From Noviherbaspirillum suwonense (GTDB taxonomy: Bacteria; Pseudomonadota; Gammaproteobacteria; Burkholderiales; Burkholderiaceae_D): a DNA stretch of 64,000 nt. Under the pieces are notes generated by a model. It was given only the letters and a program-made list of their open reading frames with translations, was not told the origin of the DNA and searched no databases. Numbering within the stretch: the first letter of the stretch is position 1; each line of letters begins with the position of its first letter. The translations under genes and the position numbers were made by a program. The stretch spans positions 113,348-177,347 of the forward strand of contig NZ_FXUL01000012.1 in assembly GCF_900182955.1 (NCBI RefSeq), written 5' to 3'. This document shows positions 46,065-55,282 of this stretch, in pieces.

Positions 46065-47051
46065 ATGACATCCGACCAACAGCGCCAGCGGCGACGCACG
46101 GCCATCCGGCTGGCGATTGCGCTTGCCGCATTGCCGCTGGCCGTGCAGGCGCAGGACTATCCGAAACGCCCGATCACGCTGGTCGTGCCGTTTTCGGCCG
46201 GCGGCGGCACCGACAGCATTGCCCGCGAACTGGCCAAGTACCTGTCTGAAAAACTGGGCCAGCCGGTGGTGGTCGACAACCGCGGCGGCGGCGGCGGCGC
46301 TATTGCCGCCAAGACGGTGGCGCGGGCCGATCCCGACGGCCATACGCTGCTGTTCGTCACCTCGACCTTCGTCACGCATGCGGCCACCGATACCAAGGCC
46401 GCGTATGATGTCAGGAAGGACTTCACGCCGATTGCCATGATCGGGCGCGGCCCGCTGATGATCGTCACCTACAAGGGCCTGGGCGTGAAAAGCGTCACGG
46501 AGTTCGTCGAGGCGACGAAGAAGAAGCCCGAGGGCCTGGACTTCTGTTCGTCGGGCGCCGGCAGCGTGACCCATCTTGCCGGCGAACTGTTCATCCAGAA
46601 AACCGGCGCGAAGCTGACCCATGTGCCGTACAAGGGCAGCGGTCCCGCCACCGTCGATTTCCTGGCCGGCCGCACCCATGCCTTCTTCGCGACCTTTCCC
46701 ACCATGCTGCAGTACGTGAAGTCGGGCGCGGTCGATATCATCGCCACCACCGGCACGACCCGCTCGCCCTTGTTCCCGAAGGTGCAGACCGTGGCCGAAG
46801 CCGGCATTCCGGACTACAACATCACCACCTGGTGGGGCGTGGTCGGACCTGCCGGGCTGCCCAAGCCCATCGTGGCCCGGCTCAATGCGCTGGTCAACGA
46901 AGCCTCGGCCAGGGAGCCGCTCAAGGGACGGCTGGTCAATGAAGGCGCGGAAGCCTACAGCGCCGCCCCGGACCAGTTCCAGGCCATGCTCGATAGCGAA
47001 CTGGCGATGTGGAAAACGGTCGTGAAGACCGGCAATATCAAGGTGGAATAG
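46065..47051 (+). CDS. Bug-family (TctC-like) solute-binding protein
   Basis: This 328-residue receptor has a signal peptide ending at PLAVQAQDYP. Landmarks are LVVPFSAGGGTDSIAREL, VDNRGGGGGAIAAKTVARADPDG and THVPYKGSGPATVDFLAG. ACGAGGAGACAACC precedes ATG 46065. It follows tcuB after 62 bases, likely the same transcript. It may collect the tricarballylate-like acid in place of the MFS transporter TcuC found in Salmonella. No TctAB membrane pair is near. Confidence 0.92.
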   Translation: MTSDQQRQRRRTAIRLAIALAALPLAVQAQDYPKRPITLVVPFSAGGGTDSIARELAKYLSEKLGQPVVVDNRGGGGGAIAAKTVARADPDGHTLLFVTSTFVTHAATDTKAAYDVRKDFTPIAMIGRGPLMIVTYKGLGVKSVTEFVEATKKKPEGLDFCSSGAGSVTHLAGELFIQKTGAKLTHVPYKGSGPATVDFLAGRTHAFFATFPTMLQYVKSGAVDIIATTGTTRSPLFPKVQTVAEAGIPDYNITTWWGVVGPAGLPKPIVARLNALVNEASAREPLKGRLVNEGAEAYSAAPDQFQAMLDSELAMWKTVVKTGNIKVE

Positions 47052-47290
47052 GGCGCCGGGGCCAGGCCTTCCCGCATCCGCGAACGGGTGCGGTCGGCTG
47101 CGCTGCCATCGATGGCGAGCTAACGTTCACGCTGTGGCTGTGGGCACTGAGCCGCTGGCTGGCTTGGCACCGGGACAGGGCAGTGCGAATCAAATCGGCG
47201 GGAAGCGATGCACCCGTGTCTTGCCGCGTAATGGATCGATGGGCAATGTTCGTTACACTCTAGCGAGTCAACAGGACCAGAGGAACAAGC

Positions 47291-48919
47291 ATGCCCATGT
47301 CGCGTACCGAAGACGCTGCCAAGAGCGCCCCGGCCCATCCGATGTCGCAGTCCGCGCTGGCGCCGCTGCGCCTTCCCACGTTCCGCATGCTGTGGTGCGT
47401 GTGGCTGACCGCGAACATCTGCATGTGGATGAACGACGTCGCTTCCGCCTGGATGATGACGTCGCTGTCCGCGTCGCCGATCTGGGTCGCGCTGGTGCAG
47501 ACGGCGTCCACGTTGCCGGTGTTCCTGCTGGGCCTGCCGAGCGGCGCACTGGCCGATATCCTGGATCGGCGGCGCTACTTCATCGTCACCCAGTTCTGGG
47601 TAGCCGCCGTGGCGCTGGTCCTGTGCGCGACGATCCTCTCCGGCCGCATGACCGCGCCGCTGCTGCTGGCGCTGACCTTCGCCAACGGGATCGGCCTGGC
47701 GATGCGCTGGCCCGTCTTCGCCGCCATCGTCCCGGAGCTGGTGCCGCGGCCGCAGTTGCCCGCGGCGTTGGCGCTGAACGGGATTGCAATGAATGCGTCC
47801 CGCATCGTCGGTCCGCTCGTTGCCGGCGCGCTGATCGCGAGCTTCGGCAGCGCCTACGTGTTCGTGCTCAATGCCGTCCTGTCCGTCGCATCGGGCTTCG
47901 TCATCATGCGCTGGCGGCGGGAGCACAAGCCCAGCCCGCTGGGCCGGGAGCGCCTGGTGAGCGCAATGCGGGTCGGGCTGCAGTTCGTGTTCCAGTCCGC
48001 ACGGTTGAAGGCGGTGCTGGTGCGCATCTCCCTGTTCTTCCTCCATTCGACGGCGCTGCTGGCCCTGCTGCCGCTCGTTGCGCGCGGCATGGCGGGCGGA
48101 AACGCCGGCACCTATACGGTGCTGCTCGCGGCCATGGGCAGCGGCGCCATCGTGGCGGCGCTGTTCCTGCCCCGCCTGCGCCAACTCATGGCGCGCGACC
48201 GGCTGGTCCTGTCCGGCGCGGTGCTGCAGGCACTGGCGACCGCGGCCGTTGCGCTCGCGCCCAACATTTATATGGCCGCCAGCGCGATGTTTCTCGGCGG
48301 GATGGCCTGGATCACCACCGCGAATTCGCTGAGCGTGTCGGCGCAACTGGCGTTGCCGGACTGGGTCCGCGCGCGGGGGATGTCGATGTACCAGATGGCC
48401 ATCATGGGCGCGAGTGCGCTGGGCGCGGCTTTCTGGGGCCAGGTCGCGACCGTCACTTCCGTGAAGACCAGCCTACTGATCGCCGCCATTTCCGGCGTCA
48501 TCACCATGCTCGGCGCGCACCGCCTGGTGGTGGACCGGGAGATGGAAGAAGACCTGACGCCATCCCAGGCATTCAAGGTGCCCGTCGCCGACGATCCGCC
48601 GACGAGCGGGCATGTGCTGGTGACCATCGAGTACCTGATCCAGCCGGCGCGCGCGGCCGAATTCCGCGCGCTGATGCAGGAAAGCCGCCGCAGCCGCTTG
48701 CGGCAGGGCGCACTGTCGTGGGACCTGCTGCGCGATATCGTCGTCCCGGGGCGATATATCGAGCAGATCGTCGACCAGTCCTGGACCGAGCACCTGCGCC
48801 GTTTCGACCGGGTCACCGCAGCCGACGTCGCCCTGCGCGAACGCAAGCTGGCGTTCCACATCGGCGAAACCCCGCCGGTCGTCACACGCTGCCTGGTGGA
48901 AAACACGGTGCGGCGGTGA
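47291..48919 (+). CDS. MFS exporter with C-terminal ABM-like domain (EntS-like)
   Basis: This 542-residue inner-membrane transporter has twelve predicted helices over residues 25-420; the early part (FRMLWCVWLTANICMWMNDVASAWMM) is characteristic of the EntS/DUF894 branch. A loop with SGALADILDRRRYF follows helix two to three. The C-terminal 100 residues (from HVLVTIEYLIQPARAAEF to RCLVENTVRR) form a soluble antibiotic-biosynthesis-monooxygenase-like domain, a known fusion in this branch. AGAGGAACAAGC precedes the ATG. It is likely an efflux pump; substrate unknown. No neighbour suggests one. Confidence 0.85.
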   Translation: MPMSRTEDAAKSAPAHPMSQSALAPLRLPTFRMLWCVWLTANICMWMNDVASAWMMTSLSASPIWVALVQTASTLPVFLLGLPSGALADILDRRRYFIVTQFWVAAVALVLCATILSGRMTAPLLLALTFANGIGLAMRWPVFAAIVPELVPRPQLPAALALNGIAMNASRIVGPLVAGALIASFGSAYVFVLNAVLSVASGFVIMRWRREHKPSPLGRERLVSAMRVGLQFVFQSARLKAVLVRISLFFLHSTALLALLPLVARGMAGGNAGTYTVLLAAMGSGAIVAALFLPRLRQLMARDRLVLSGAVLQALATAAVALAPNIYMAASAMFLGGMAWITTANSLSVSAQLALPDWVRARGMSMYQMAIMGASALGAAFWGQVATVTSVKTSLLIAAISGVITMLGAHRLVVDREMEEDLTPSQAFKVPVADDPPTSGHVLVTIEYLIQPARAAEFRALMQESRRSRLRQGALSWDLLRDIVVPGRYIEQIVDQSWTEHLRRFDRVTAADVALRERKLAFHIGETPPVVTRCLVENTVRR

Positions 48920-49068
48920 ACGAATCGTCGTTGAATCATCCACCCCGCGTCCCGGATGTCGCGACGCCTGGCGTGTAGAGGAGCTGAAACCTGCGCGGCG
49001 GATCGGCCGGCGGCCGACCGTGCCGAAGGCGGGCACAACGTTGCTGCCGTCATCGGAGCAGGGCGTTA

Positions 49069-49086
49069 CAAATCTTCACAGATTTG
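49069..49086. promoter_or_regulatory. Perfect inverted repeat CAAATCT-N4-AGATTTG
   Basis: A 7-4-7 inverted repeat lies about 75 bases before the small exported protein gene. It is AT-rich in a GC-rich setting and could be a regulator's binding site or a small hairpin. No regulator can be named. Confidence 0.35.
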
Positions 49087-49158
49087 CGGTCAACAGAAAT
49101 TGACCTCCGCCCGTTATAGGCGGGCAGGCAAAACTGCTTAACCTTCAAAGGAACACAC

Positions 49159-49458
49159 ATGAACAAACTGATCGCCGCCCTGGTTGCTGGCCTGTTTTCC
49201 CTGTCGGCCTTCGCTGCCGCGCACACTGCTGCGCCTGCGACGAAAGCCGATGTGAACGCGGAAGCAAAAGTGGAAAAGGCAGATGCAAAGGCTCAGGAAA
49301 AAATAACGAAGGCCAAGGCCGATGAAAAAGTCGAAGTGACCAAGGCAGATGCAAAGGCAGCGAAGCATGAAGCCAAAGCCCATGCCAAGGCGCACAAGAA
49401 AGTAGCTGAAGCCAAGAAAGACGCTAACGAAACCAAGGTCGACGCTGTCAAGAAGTAA
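49159..49458 (+). CDS. Small Lys/Ala/Glu-rich exported protein
   Basis: This 99-residue protein has a Sec signal peptide (IAALVAGLFSLSAFAAA). The mature part is composed of repeated KADAKA.., KVEKADAK and KAHAKAHKK units with high helix content and many Lys and Ala, typical of small alanine-rich or histone-H1-like exported proteins. AAAGGAACACAC precedes the ATG, and a perfect terminator lies 20 bases after the stop, so it is a monocistronic unit. Function is unknown; it might be an envelope coiled-coil protein. Confidence 0.75.
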   Translation: MNKLIAALVAGLFSLSAFAAAHTAAPATKADVNAEAKVEKADAKAQEKITKAKADEKVEVTKADAKAAKHEAKAHAKAHKKVAEAKKDANETKVDAVKK

Positions 49459-49477
49459 CCAGGCATTCGCTTGATCC

Positions 49478-49503
49478 AAGCCGCGGACTTCCGCGGCTTT
49501 TTG
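49478..49503 (+). terminator. Rho-independent terminator
   Basis: AAGCCGCGGA pairs with TCCGCGGCTT in a tight hairpin, followed by TTTT. It lies 20 bases after the small exported protein's stop. It is the clearest terminator in the window. Confidence 0.9.
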
Positions 49504-49983
49504 TTTGATCCGCCCTTGTGCGCAACCGCGTTGACCAGCATCAGGTTCCAGCAGCCGGCCGTCCTTGCAGGCAAGTTAAAACTACCGCGCCTCTTCCTCG
49601 GCGGATTTATGTGAGGAAATAGGGTGTATGCCTCACCCCGGCGAAAGAGGTCGGCAGCCAGGACCAACCTGCTGTGGAAGCGCATTTTGTTTTTACAGGC
49701 AAGACCGGAGCAAATCCCTTGCCGCCATTTGATGGAGTGTTGGCGAACCGGAAGTTCCTTTTCGGCTGGCACGAAGGTCAAGGGTATGGTGGGGTTACCA
49801 GCGGCGGTCGATACAATTGCCAATCGGAATCAACCGTCGAAGCCTGTTAACGTGCTGGCGTGGCGAGGGGATGTGGGGAGCGTGGACTGTCGGCGTACCG
49901 CTAATCCAGCGTATAACGCAGACCATGGCTCAGTCACTCTGGGCCTCCTTCGAATGCATGGGCAGTACTACCGCGAGGGCAAG
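49504..49983. other. Gap before the ABC permease gene
   Basis: This stretch of 480 bases contains an open frame continuous with the permease gene from 49624, but that part has no hydrophobic or known segment, so it is taken as untranslated. The promoter of the ABC operon probably lies here. No repeats were seen. Confidence 0.5.
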
Positions 49984-51717
49984 ATGTTTGAGCTGTTCAA
50001 TCCGCGCCGTGGTGACCGGTCGTTGCTGAAAACGCCGCTTAACCGCTGGGACTGGATCCTGTTGCCCTTGGTGCTTGCCGTATTGGCGGCCCTGGCCTTC
50101 GGCGCCATGCAAATGACGCGGCCATTCACCGTGGGCCAGCCCACGCCGATTTCGCTGGACCCGTCATATCTGCCGTATTACCTGCTGCGCACCATTCTGC
50201 GAATGTTTACCGCGCTCGCATGCGCACTGGCATTCAGCTTCGTGTTTGCGGCGGTCGCAGCCAAGTACAAGCCGGCAGAAAAGATCATGGTTCCGCTACT
50301 CGACGTGTTGCAGTCGGTCCCCATCCTTGGATTTCAGGCCATTGCAATTGCCCCATTTATCGCATTGTTTCCCGGTAACCTGCTCGGCGTGGAATGCGCA
50401 GCGATCTTCGCCATTTTCACATCGCAGGCGTGGAATATGGCATTCAGCCTTTACCAGTCGATGCGCACCGTGCCGCCGGAACTGCACGAAGCATCGCGCG
50501 TATTTCAGCTATCGAGCTGGCAGCGCTTTTGGCGCCTGGAACTGCCCTATGCGATGCCAGGGCTTCTTTGGAACATGATGATGTCGATGTCCGGCGGCTG
50601 GTTCTTCCTGGTCGCCGCAGAGGCAGTGTCGGTTGCCGGGCAGGATATCAAGCTGCCAGGCATCGGCGCGTATATCGCAGTGGCCATCGAAGCGGAAAAT
50701 GGACGGGCGATTGCCTGGGCGATCGGCGCAATGCTGGCGGGCATCCTCCTCTATGACCAACTGTTCTTTCGTCCATTGCTGGCGTGGGCGGACAAGTTCC
50801 GATTCGAGGAATCGCAGGGCGACACAGCCCAGCGTTCGTGGCTGCTGGACTGGGGTCGCCGCAGCCGCATGATCCGGGCCCTGACCGATCGGTTCTGGGT
50901 GGCCATGCGCGGGACGCTCGGATGGTTCAGCGTCAGGCGGGACAGCACCGGTGCGGGTCGTCACGTAAAGACGCGTCGCCGTTCCTGGGAACGCGGTTGG
51001 GACGTGTTCATCCTGCTTGCCGCATCGCTTGCTGCCTATCGCCTGGTCGTGTTCGTGCATAGCGATGTGGGATGGGGCGAGGCTGCCCACGTCGTGGTCC
51101 TCGGTTTCATTACGCTCGCGCGCGTGCTGATCCTCATCGCGCTGGCTTCTGCAATCTGGGTGCCCATTGCCGTGTGGATAGGCTTACGGCCCCAGTATTC
51201 CCAGCGTGTCCAGGCGATTGCGCAGTTCGTGGCTGCGTTCCCGGTCAACCTGATGTTTCCGCTGGTCGTGTATTTGCTGGTCACTTACAAGCTCAACGCG
51301 AATTTCTGGCTCAGCCCGCTGATGGTCTTCGGCACCCAGTGGTACATCCTCTTCAACGTCGTGGCCGGCGCCTCGACGATCCCGAACGAACTGCGCCTGG
51401 CTGCGGACAATCTCGGCCTGAAAGGCTGGTTGAAGTGGAAGCGGGTATATCTTCCCGCCGTGTTCCCGGCCTATGTCACCGGCGCGATCACGGCCAGCGG
51501 CGGCTCGTGGAACGCCAGCATCGTCGCCGAATATGTCACATGGGGCAAAACGACGCTGGTCGCGGATGGCCTCGGAAGTTATATCAAGCAGATGACCGAT
51601 GTCGGCGACTTTCACCGCATTGCCCTCGGCATCGGCGTGATGTGCATCTTTGTAATGGCATTAAACCGGTTTTTTTGGCGCAAGCTGTATCTGCTCGCTG
51701 AAAATAGCAATCGTTGA
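49984..51717 (+). CDS. ABC transporter permease, double (NitT/TauT-like)
   Basis: This 577-residue inner-membrane protein contains two copies of the NitT/TauT-type permease domain. The first half has the EAA loop SRVFQLSSWQRFWRLELPYAMPG (about residue 180); the second has a related loop DNLGLKGWLKWKRVYLPAVFPAYVTG (about residue 475). About twelve helices are predicted in total. The fused pair occurs in Burkholderiales next to an ATPase and often without a binding protein, as here. ATG 49984 follows GAGGGC; earlier in-frame extension has no domain. The ATPase starts nine bases after the stop. Substrate unknown. Confidence 0.85.
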   Translation: MFELFNPRRGDRSLLKTPLNRWDWILLPLVLAVLAALAFGAMQMTRPFTVGQPTPISLDPSYLPYYLLRTILRMFTALACALAFSFVFAAVAAKYKPAEKIMVPLLDVLQSVPILGFQAIAIAPFIALFPGNLLGVECAAIFAIFTSQAWNMAFSLYQSMRTVPPELHEASRVFQLSSWQRFWRLELPYAMPGLLWNMMMSMSGGWFFLVAAEAVSVAGQDIKLPGIGAYIAVAIEAENGRAIAWAIGAMLAGILLYDQLFFRPLLAWADKFRFEESQGDTAQRSWLLDWGRRSRMIRALTDRFWVAMRGTLGWFSVRRDSTGAGRHVKTRRRSWERGWDVFILLAASLAAYRLVVFVHSDVGWGEAAHVVVLGFITLARVLILIALASAIWVPIAVWIGLRPQYSQRVQAIAQFVAAFPVNLMFPLVVYLLVTYKLNANFWLSPLMVFGTQWYILFNVVAGASTIPNELRLAADNLGLKGWLKWKRVYLPAVFPAYVTGAITASGGSWNASIVAEYVTWGKTTLVADGLGSYIKQMTDVGDFHRIALGIGVMCIFVMALNRFFWRKLYLLAENSNR

Positions 51718-51726
51718 GGTAGGCGC

Positions 51727-53028
51727 ATGGCACTGGATAAATTGATGGAATTGAAGGGCGTTTCGAAGTCCTTTCGCAGCGCGGACGGCGCACCCCGGCT
51801 GGTTCTCGATGACGTCGACTTTTCGCTGGCAGAAGGGGAAATCGTCGCGCTGCTGGGTAAATCGGGATCAGGCAAGTCGACGCTGCTGCGCATCATGGCG
51901 GGCCTGATTCCGGCAGATGCAGGGGCGGTGTCCTATCGCGGCCGCGGTGTCCACGGACCGGCATCGGGCATTGCCATGGTGTTTCAGTCGTTTGCGCTTT
52001 TTCCGTGGCTGACCGTTCAGCAAAATGTGGAGCTCGGGCTGGAGGCGCAAGGGGTGCGGCCGGCGGAGCGGGAAGCGCGCGCCGATGCCATGCTGCACCT
52101 GATGGGCCTGGCGGGCTTTGGCGGCGCCTTGCCGCGCGAACTCTCCGGCGGCATGCGCCAGCGTGTGGGGATTGCCCGCGCATTGGTCACGAACCCCGAT
52201 GTGCTGCTGATGGACGAAGCATTCTCCGCGCTGGACGTGCTGACCGGCGAGACGCTGCGTGACGATATTCTCGCGCTCTGGGATAGCAGCCGCATTCCAA
52301 CCAAGGGCATTCTCATCGTCTCGCATAACATCGAGGAAGCCGTGATGATGGCCGACCGCATCATCATTCTGTCGAGCGGGCCCGGGCGCATCTCCACCGA
52401 ATTTCAGGTCGACCTGGTGCGCCCGCGCGTGGCGGATTCTGTGGAGGCACGCGCGCTCATCGACGAAGTATATGGGCTGATGACCATGCGGCCCCAAGCT
52501 GGCGCAGTCGCCACGTCCACGCCGGCAACGCATCCCGGATACCGCCTGCCGGAAGCGGACGTCACCCATATTGAAGGGGTGCTGGCTTTGCTGGCGGACG
52601 AGCCGTTCAATGGCCGGGCCGACCTGCCCAAGCTGGCAGAAGAAACGGAGTTGTCCGACGAGGAGCTCTTCCCGACCTACGAAGCGCTGAGCCTGCTTGG
52701 ATTTGCGCAGGTCGAAAAAGGGGATATCGCGCTGACACCGCTGGGCCAGCGCTATGCGGAAGCCGAGCAACCTCTACGGCACGATATCTTCGGCCAACAG
52801 CTTTTAACGCACGTGCCATTGGCGGCGCGCATTCGGCAGCAGCTTGAGGAAGAGCCGACCGGAACGGTGTCAGAGGCACCCTTCATCGAACTCCTGGAGG
52901 AGTTTCTCGAGAAGGAAGAAGCGAGCCGGGTAATGGAGATTGCGGTGGAGTGGGGGCGTTACGGAGAGGTATACGAATATGATTTCCATACAGGCCGCCT
53001 CAAGCTGCCTGACCAGGAGGAAGAATAG
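51727..53028 (+). CDS. ABC transporter ATPase with C-terminal AAA-associated domain
   Basis: This 433-residue cytoplasmic ATPase drives the adjacent permease. Walker A is LLGKSGSGKST (about residue 39), the Q-loop VFQSFALFPWLTV, the signature LSGGMRQRVGIARAL and Walker B DVLLMDEAFSALD. Residues 270-430 form an extra domain (from THIEGVLALLADEPFNG) matching the AAA-associated C-terminal domain of the NitT/TauT class. The start is nine bases after the permease stop, so the pair is one transcript. No solute-binding protein is adjacent. Confidence 0.9.
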   Translation: MALDKLMELKGVSKSFRSADGAPRLVLDDVDFSLAEGEIVALLGKSGSGKSTLLRIMAGLIPADAGAVSYRGRGVHGPASGIAMVFQSFALFPWLTVQQNVELGLEAQGVRPAEREARADAMLHLMGLAGFGGALPRELSGGMRQRVGIARALVTNPDVLLMDEAFSALDVLTGETLRDDILALWDSSRIPTKGILIVSHNIEEAVMMADRIIILSSGPGRISTEFQVDLVRPRVADSVEARALIDEVYGLMTMRPQAGAVATSTPATHPGYRLPEADVTHIEGVLALLADEPFNGRADLPKLAEETELSDEELFPTYEALSLLGFAQVEKGDIALTPLGQRYAEAEQPLRHDIFGQQLLTHVPLAARIRQQLEEEPTGTVSEAPFIELLEEFLEKEEASRVMEIAVEWGRYGEVYEYDFHTGRLKLPDQEEE

Positions 53029-53125
53029 TTAGTGGAACTGCAAGCGCGTGAAGCGGTTTGCCGTTAAAAGCTGCGGCGCTGTCGCAGGCTGGCATGACGG
53101 TCGATCGTCAGTCCATGCCCAATGC

Positions 53126-53149
53126 GACGGCGCCGTCTAACGGTTTTTT
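53126..53149 (+). terminator. Weak terminator-like element
   Basis: A short stem (CCGT-CTA-ACGG, 53133-53143) next to the palindrome GACGGCGCCGTC is followed by TTTTTT. It lies about 100 bases after the ABC ATPase gene. Confidence 0.35.
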
Positions 53150-53242
53150 CTATCGCGATGAATAGCGAGTTTCAGTCGTTTCCGCGTCGCTAGTATGTGG
53201 TTAACACCTGCTCTGCCGGTTTTTGCAAGAATGTTTCACGGC

Positions 53243-53842
53243 TCAAAAATTCCGCTTCGCGACCTCGTTGCCCAGGTAGCCGCCACCGACGGCGCCGGCG
53301 ATGGTTGCCAGGGTCTTGCCATTGCCGCCGCCGATCTGACTTCCTACCAAGCCTCCGACGACCGCGCCAATGCCCATGCCGATCGGGCTGTTAGCGGCGC
53401 TCGCACTCGGCTGCTGGTAGACCGGTGCAGGCGCATGACGTGGCGCGGGATCGTACTGTGCGTACTGCGCCCGGTGCTGGTTCTGCCGGGTAGCCGCGCG
53501 CTGTACATATCTGTCGTGAACAACGGTCTTGTGCTCGACAACTTCTCGGACCACCACGGGGGCGGATTGTTGCTGTGGGGCCTGGACAGGAACCAGCGCG
53601 TACTGCTGTGCCGGGGCAGGGGACGATACGGCTTGCTGAATTGGCGCCGCCACGAGAGTGGGCGTCGGGCCTGCCGCAATGCCAACTGTCGGTTGGCTGG
53701 AAGCACGCGAGCCATCGGCCGCGACGCTGTGTGAATTTGGAAACAGGCCGGTGATAGCAGCCACGCCAACAAGGCTTACCAGCATGACCGAGGCGGCGGC
53801 GCCTGCGACTAAGGGGTGAATGCGGTTCGGTGCTTGGTTCAT
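53243..53842 (-). CDS. Glycine-zipper 2TM-domain envelope protein
   Basis: This 199-residue protein has an N-terminal membrane anchor (VAGAAASVMLVSLVGVAAI), a Pro/Gln/Ala-rich middle and a C-terminal glycine-zipper: IGMGIGAVVGGLVGSQIGGG then KTLATIAGAVGGGYLGNEV. This is the 17-kDa surface-antigen/YMGG-like pattern known in outer-membrane-associated proteins. GGATG upstream of the ATG at 53842 gives a usable ribosome site. Function is unknown but likely structural in the envelope. It is on the minus strand opposite the ABC operon. Confidence 0.8.
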   Translation of the reverse strand: MNQAPNRIHPLVAGAAASVMLVSLVGVAAITGLFPNSHSVAADGSRASSQPTVGIAAGPTPTLVAAPIQQAVSSPAPAQQYALVPVQAPQQQSAPVVVREVVEHKTVVHDRYVQRAATRQNQHRAQYAQYDPAPRHAPAPVYQQPSASAANSPIGMGIGAVVGGLVGSQIGGGNGKTLATIAGAVGGGYLGNEVAKRNF

Positions 53843-54198
53843 TTCATCCTCCAGGAATGCGCTGTGTTTGTCTTGTCTCTACAGTAATGGGTTCCCTGCG
53901 ACGTTAATAGCCGGCAACCTGTTTCAGCGGTAACTGCCTGTAACGCCAAATGCCGTGCATCAGCATTAGGCAGAACTGGCGAGAACACGATTACCGCCGT
54001 TCATGCTGGTCTCCGGTATTGCGGCAATGCAAAAGGAAAGGACTGGTCGACGGATGCGGATCACGAAGTTCCCGGCGCGCTTGGACCGAATTAATTGTGC
54101 TTGTTTGCCTACCAATCGCCGATGAATGGTTGCATATCCGTCCTGTGCCTTACTTTATAACTGGGATTTCGATGAGATTTTTAACGGTGATGTGACGG
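53843..54198. other. Intergenic region before the broken YkvA-like gene
   Basis: This 356-base stretch lies between the divergent glycine-zipper gene and a plus-strand pseudogene. No promoter or repeat was recognised, and its short open frames have no family features. Confidence 0.45.
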
Positions 54199-54453
54199 AT
54201 GAGTAAAGCCGACCTGCGTTTGCTACGGTTTGCACTGGAGCATCCAATCCGCCCAGGCTGGCTGCTGCCGGCCGCCGTCGCCCTAGGACTGTATGCCACC
54301 GTACCGTAGAACATTGCCGTTCTTGCGCTAGGCATCGTCGACGACCTCATGTTGGTGCCTTTGTTGCCCCATGCGCTATTGACATTACTCCCAGTCCACG
54401 TCCGGGATCGGTTTAGTGGGGAGACGCTGTCTGCTTCCAGTGTGCGCCATTGA
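54199..54453 (+). pseudogene. YkvA/DUF1232-like membrane protein, broken by TAG
   Basis: The frame reads a small protein with LLPAAVALGLYATVP, then TAG at 54307-54309, then NIAVLALGIVDDLMLVPL and HALLTLLPVHVR to a TGA at 54451. DUF1232 proteins usually show ALSP(I/F)DL(I/L)P then VLG..DD..L.PL, which fits both sides of the stop. A single base change can explain the stop. It would have been about 84 residues long. The call is moderately supported because the family is short. Confidence 0.5.
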
Positions 54454-55282
54454 TGTGCGTAAAAGACAATGACGCGTGACTTGACCGGTTGGCCACGGGC
54501 GTTGGGCTTTTACGCGTCGTGGATGGGTTTAGCGTGATCAAGCTTCAGATCTGGTAACTGAAAAATGAATCGGAAGCCAATGGCTTTCAAATGTAGGTTA
54601 TTGAAGTCAACACGGTTGACCTAGATGTGGCGTTTTCCGTGATGGCCAAAACGCTATATAAATCGTTGACCATCCAGTACGCTGCAGGCGGAGCTGGCAA
54701 ATTGAAATAACCCATCTTTAGTCGCCTGGCCATACTGTACAAGGCCATCACGACGGATCAAATTTCTCGAAAAAGTTCAGACGAAGTGAAATCAAGCATC
54801 GATATTGATCGATTCAACACTTGATTAAGCGAATGGAATTCGACGAGCATCATTTGTTCGGCCGCATCAGCATGAATCGGCCAGGGTGCCGCTATTGATC
54901 TGCCAGACAGTGATGGACATGTGCCAAAGTGACTGCCACGTGCACGTGGTGAAGGGACAAGGCAATCCTAAACCTGAGTGGTAGTAAATCCGGTGAACGA
55001 GTCTCGAACGTAGAATGAGCGCATTGCGTATGGAGCCGCATGCGCTTTGCTTGATAGAAGCTGACACGAATTGCCGGCGTTCAAGAATCGCAAAGAAAAA
55101 TGAGCAAGTTGCTTGTTGAAATAAATCCGAAGAAGTGAAAAGAGCATGAAGTCTTTAAGCCGATGCGTATTTAAATAATTGCCGCTTGTGCTGGATGCCT
55201 TGTATTGTCATTGGCTTTATTGCAACCTCCCGCCAGCGCCGAGTGATTATTTTTTTTGCGGCATTCTTGGATCCCTACCGTA
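54454..55282. other. Long AT-rich stretch with no gene seen
   Basis: About 830 bases between two pseudogenes. A few short open frames exist, none with a plausible ribosome site or known family. It might be further decayed sequence. No repeats recognised. Confidence 0.5.

Noticed and set aside
49624..49983. Extended N-terminus of the ABC permease gene
   Set aside because: The extra 120 codons have no hydrophobic segment or family match, and a better start with a ribosome site exists at 49984.
54867..55067. Small minus-strand open frame of 66 codons
   Set aside because: No ribosome site, no family resemblance and a poor context within a decayed region.
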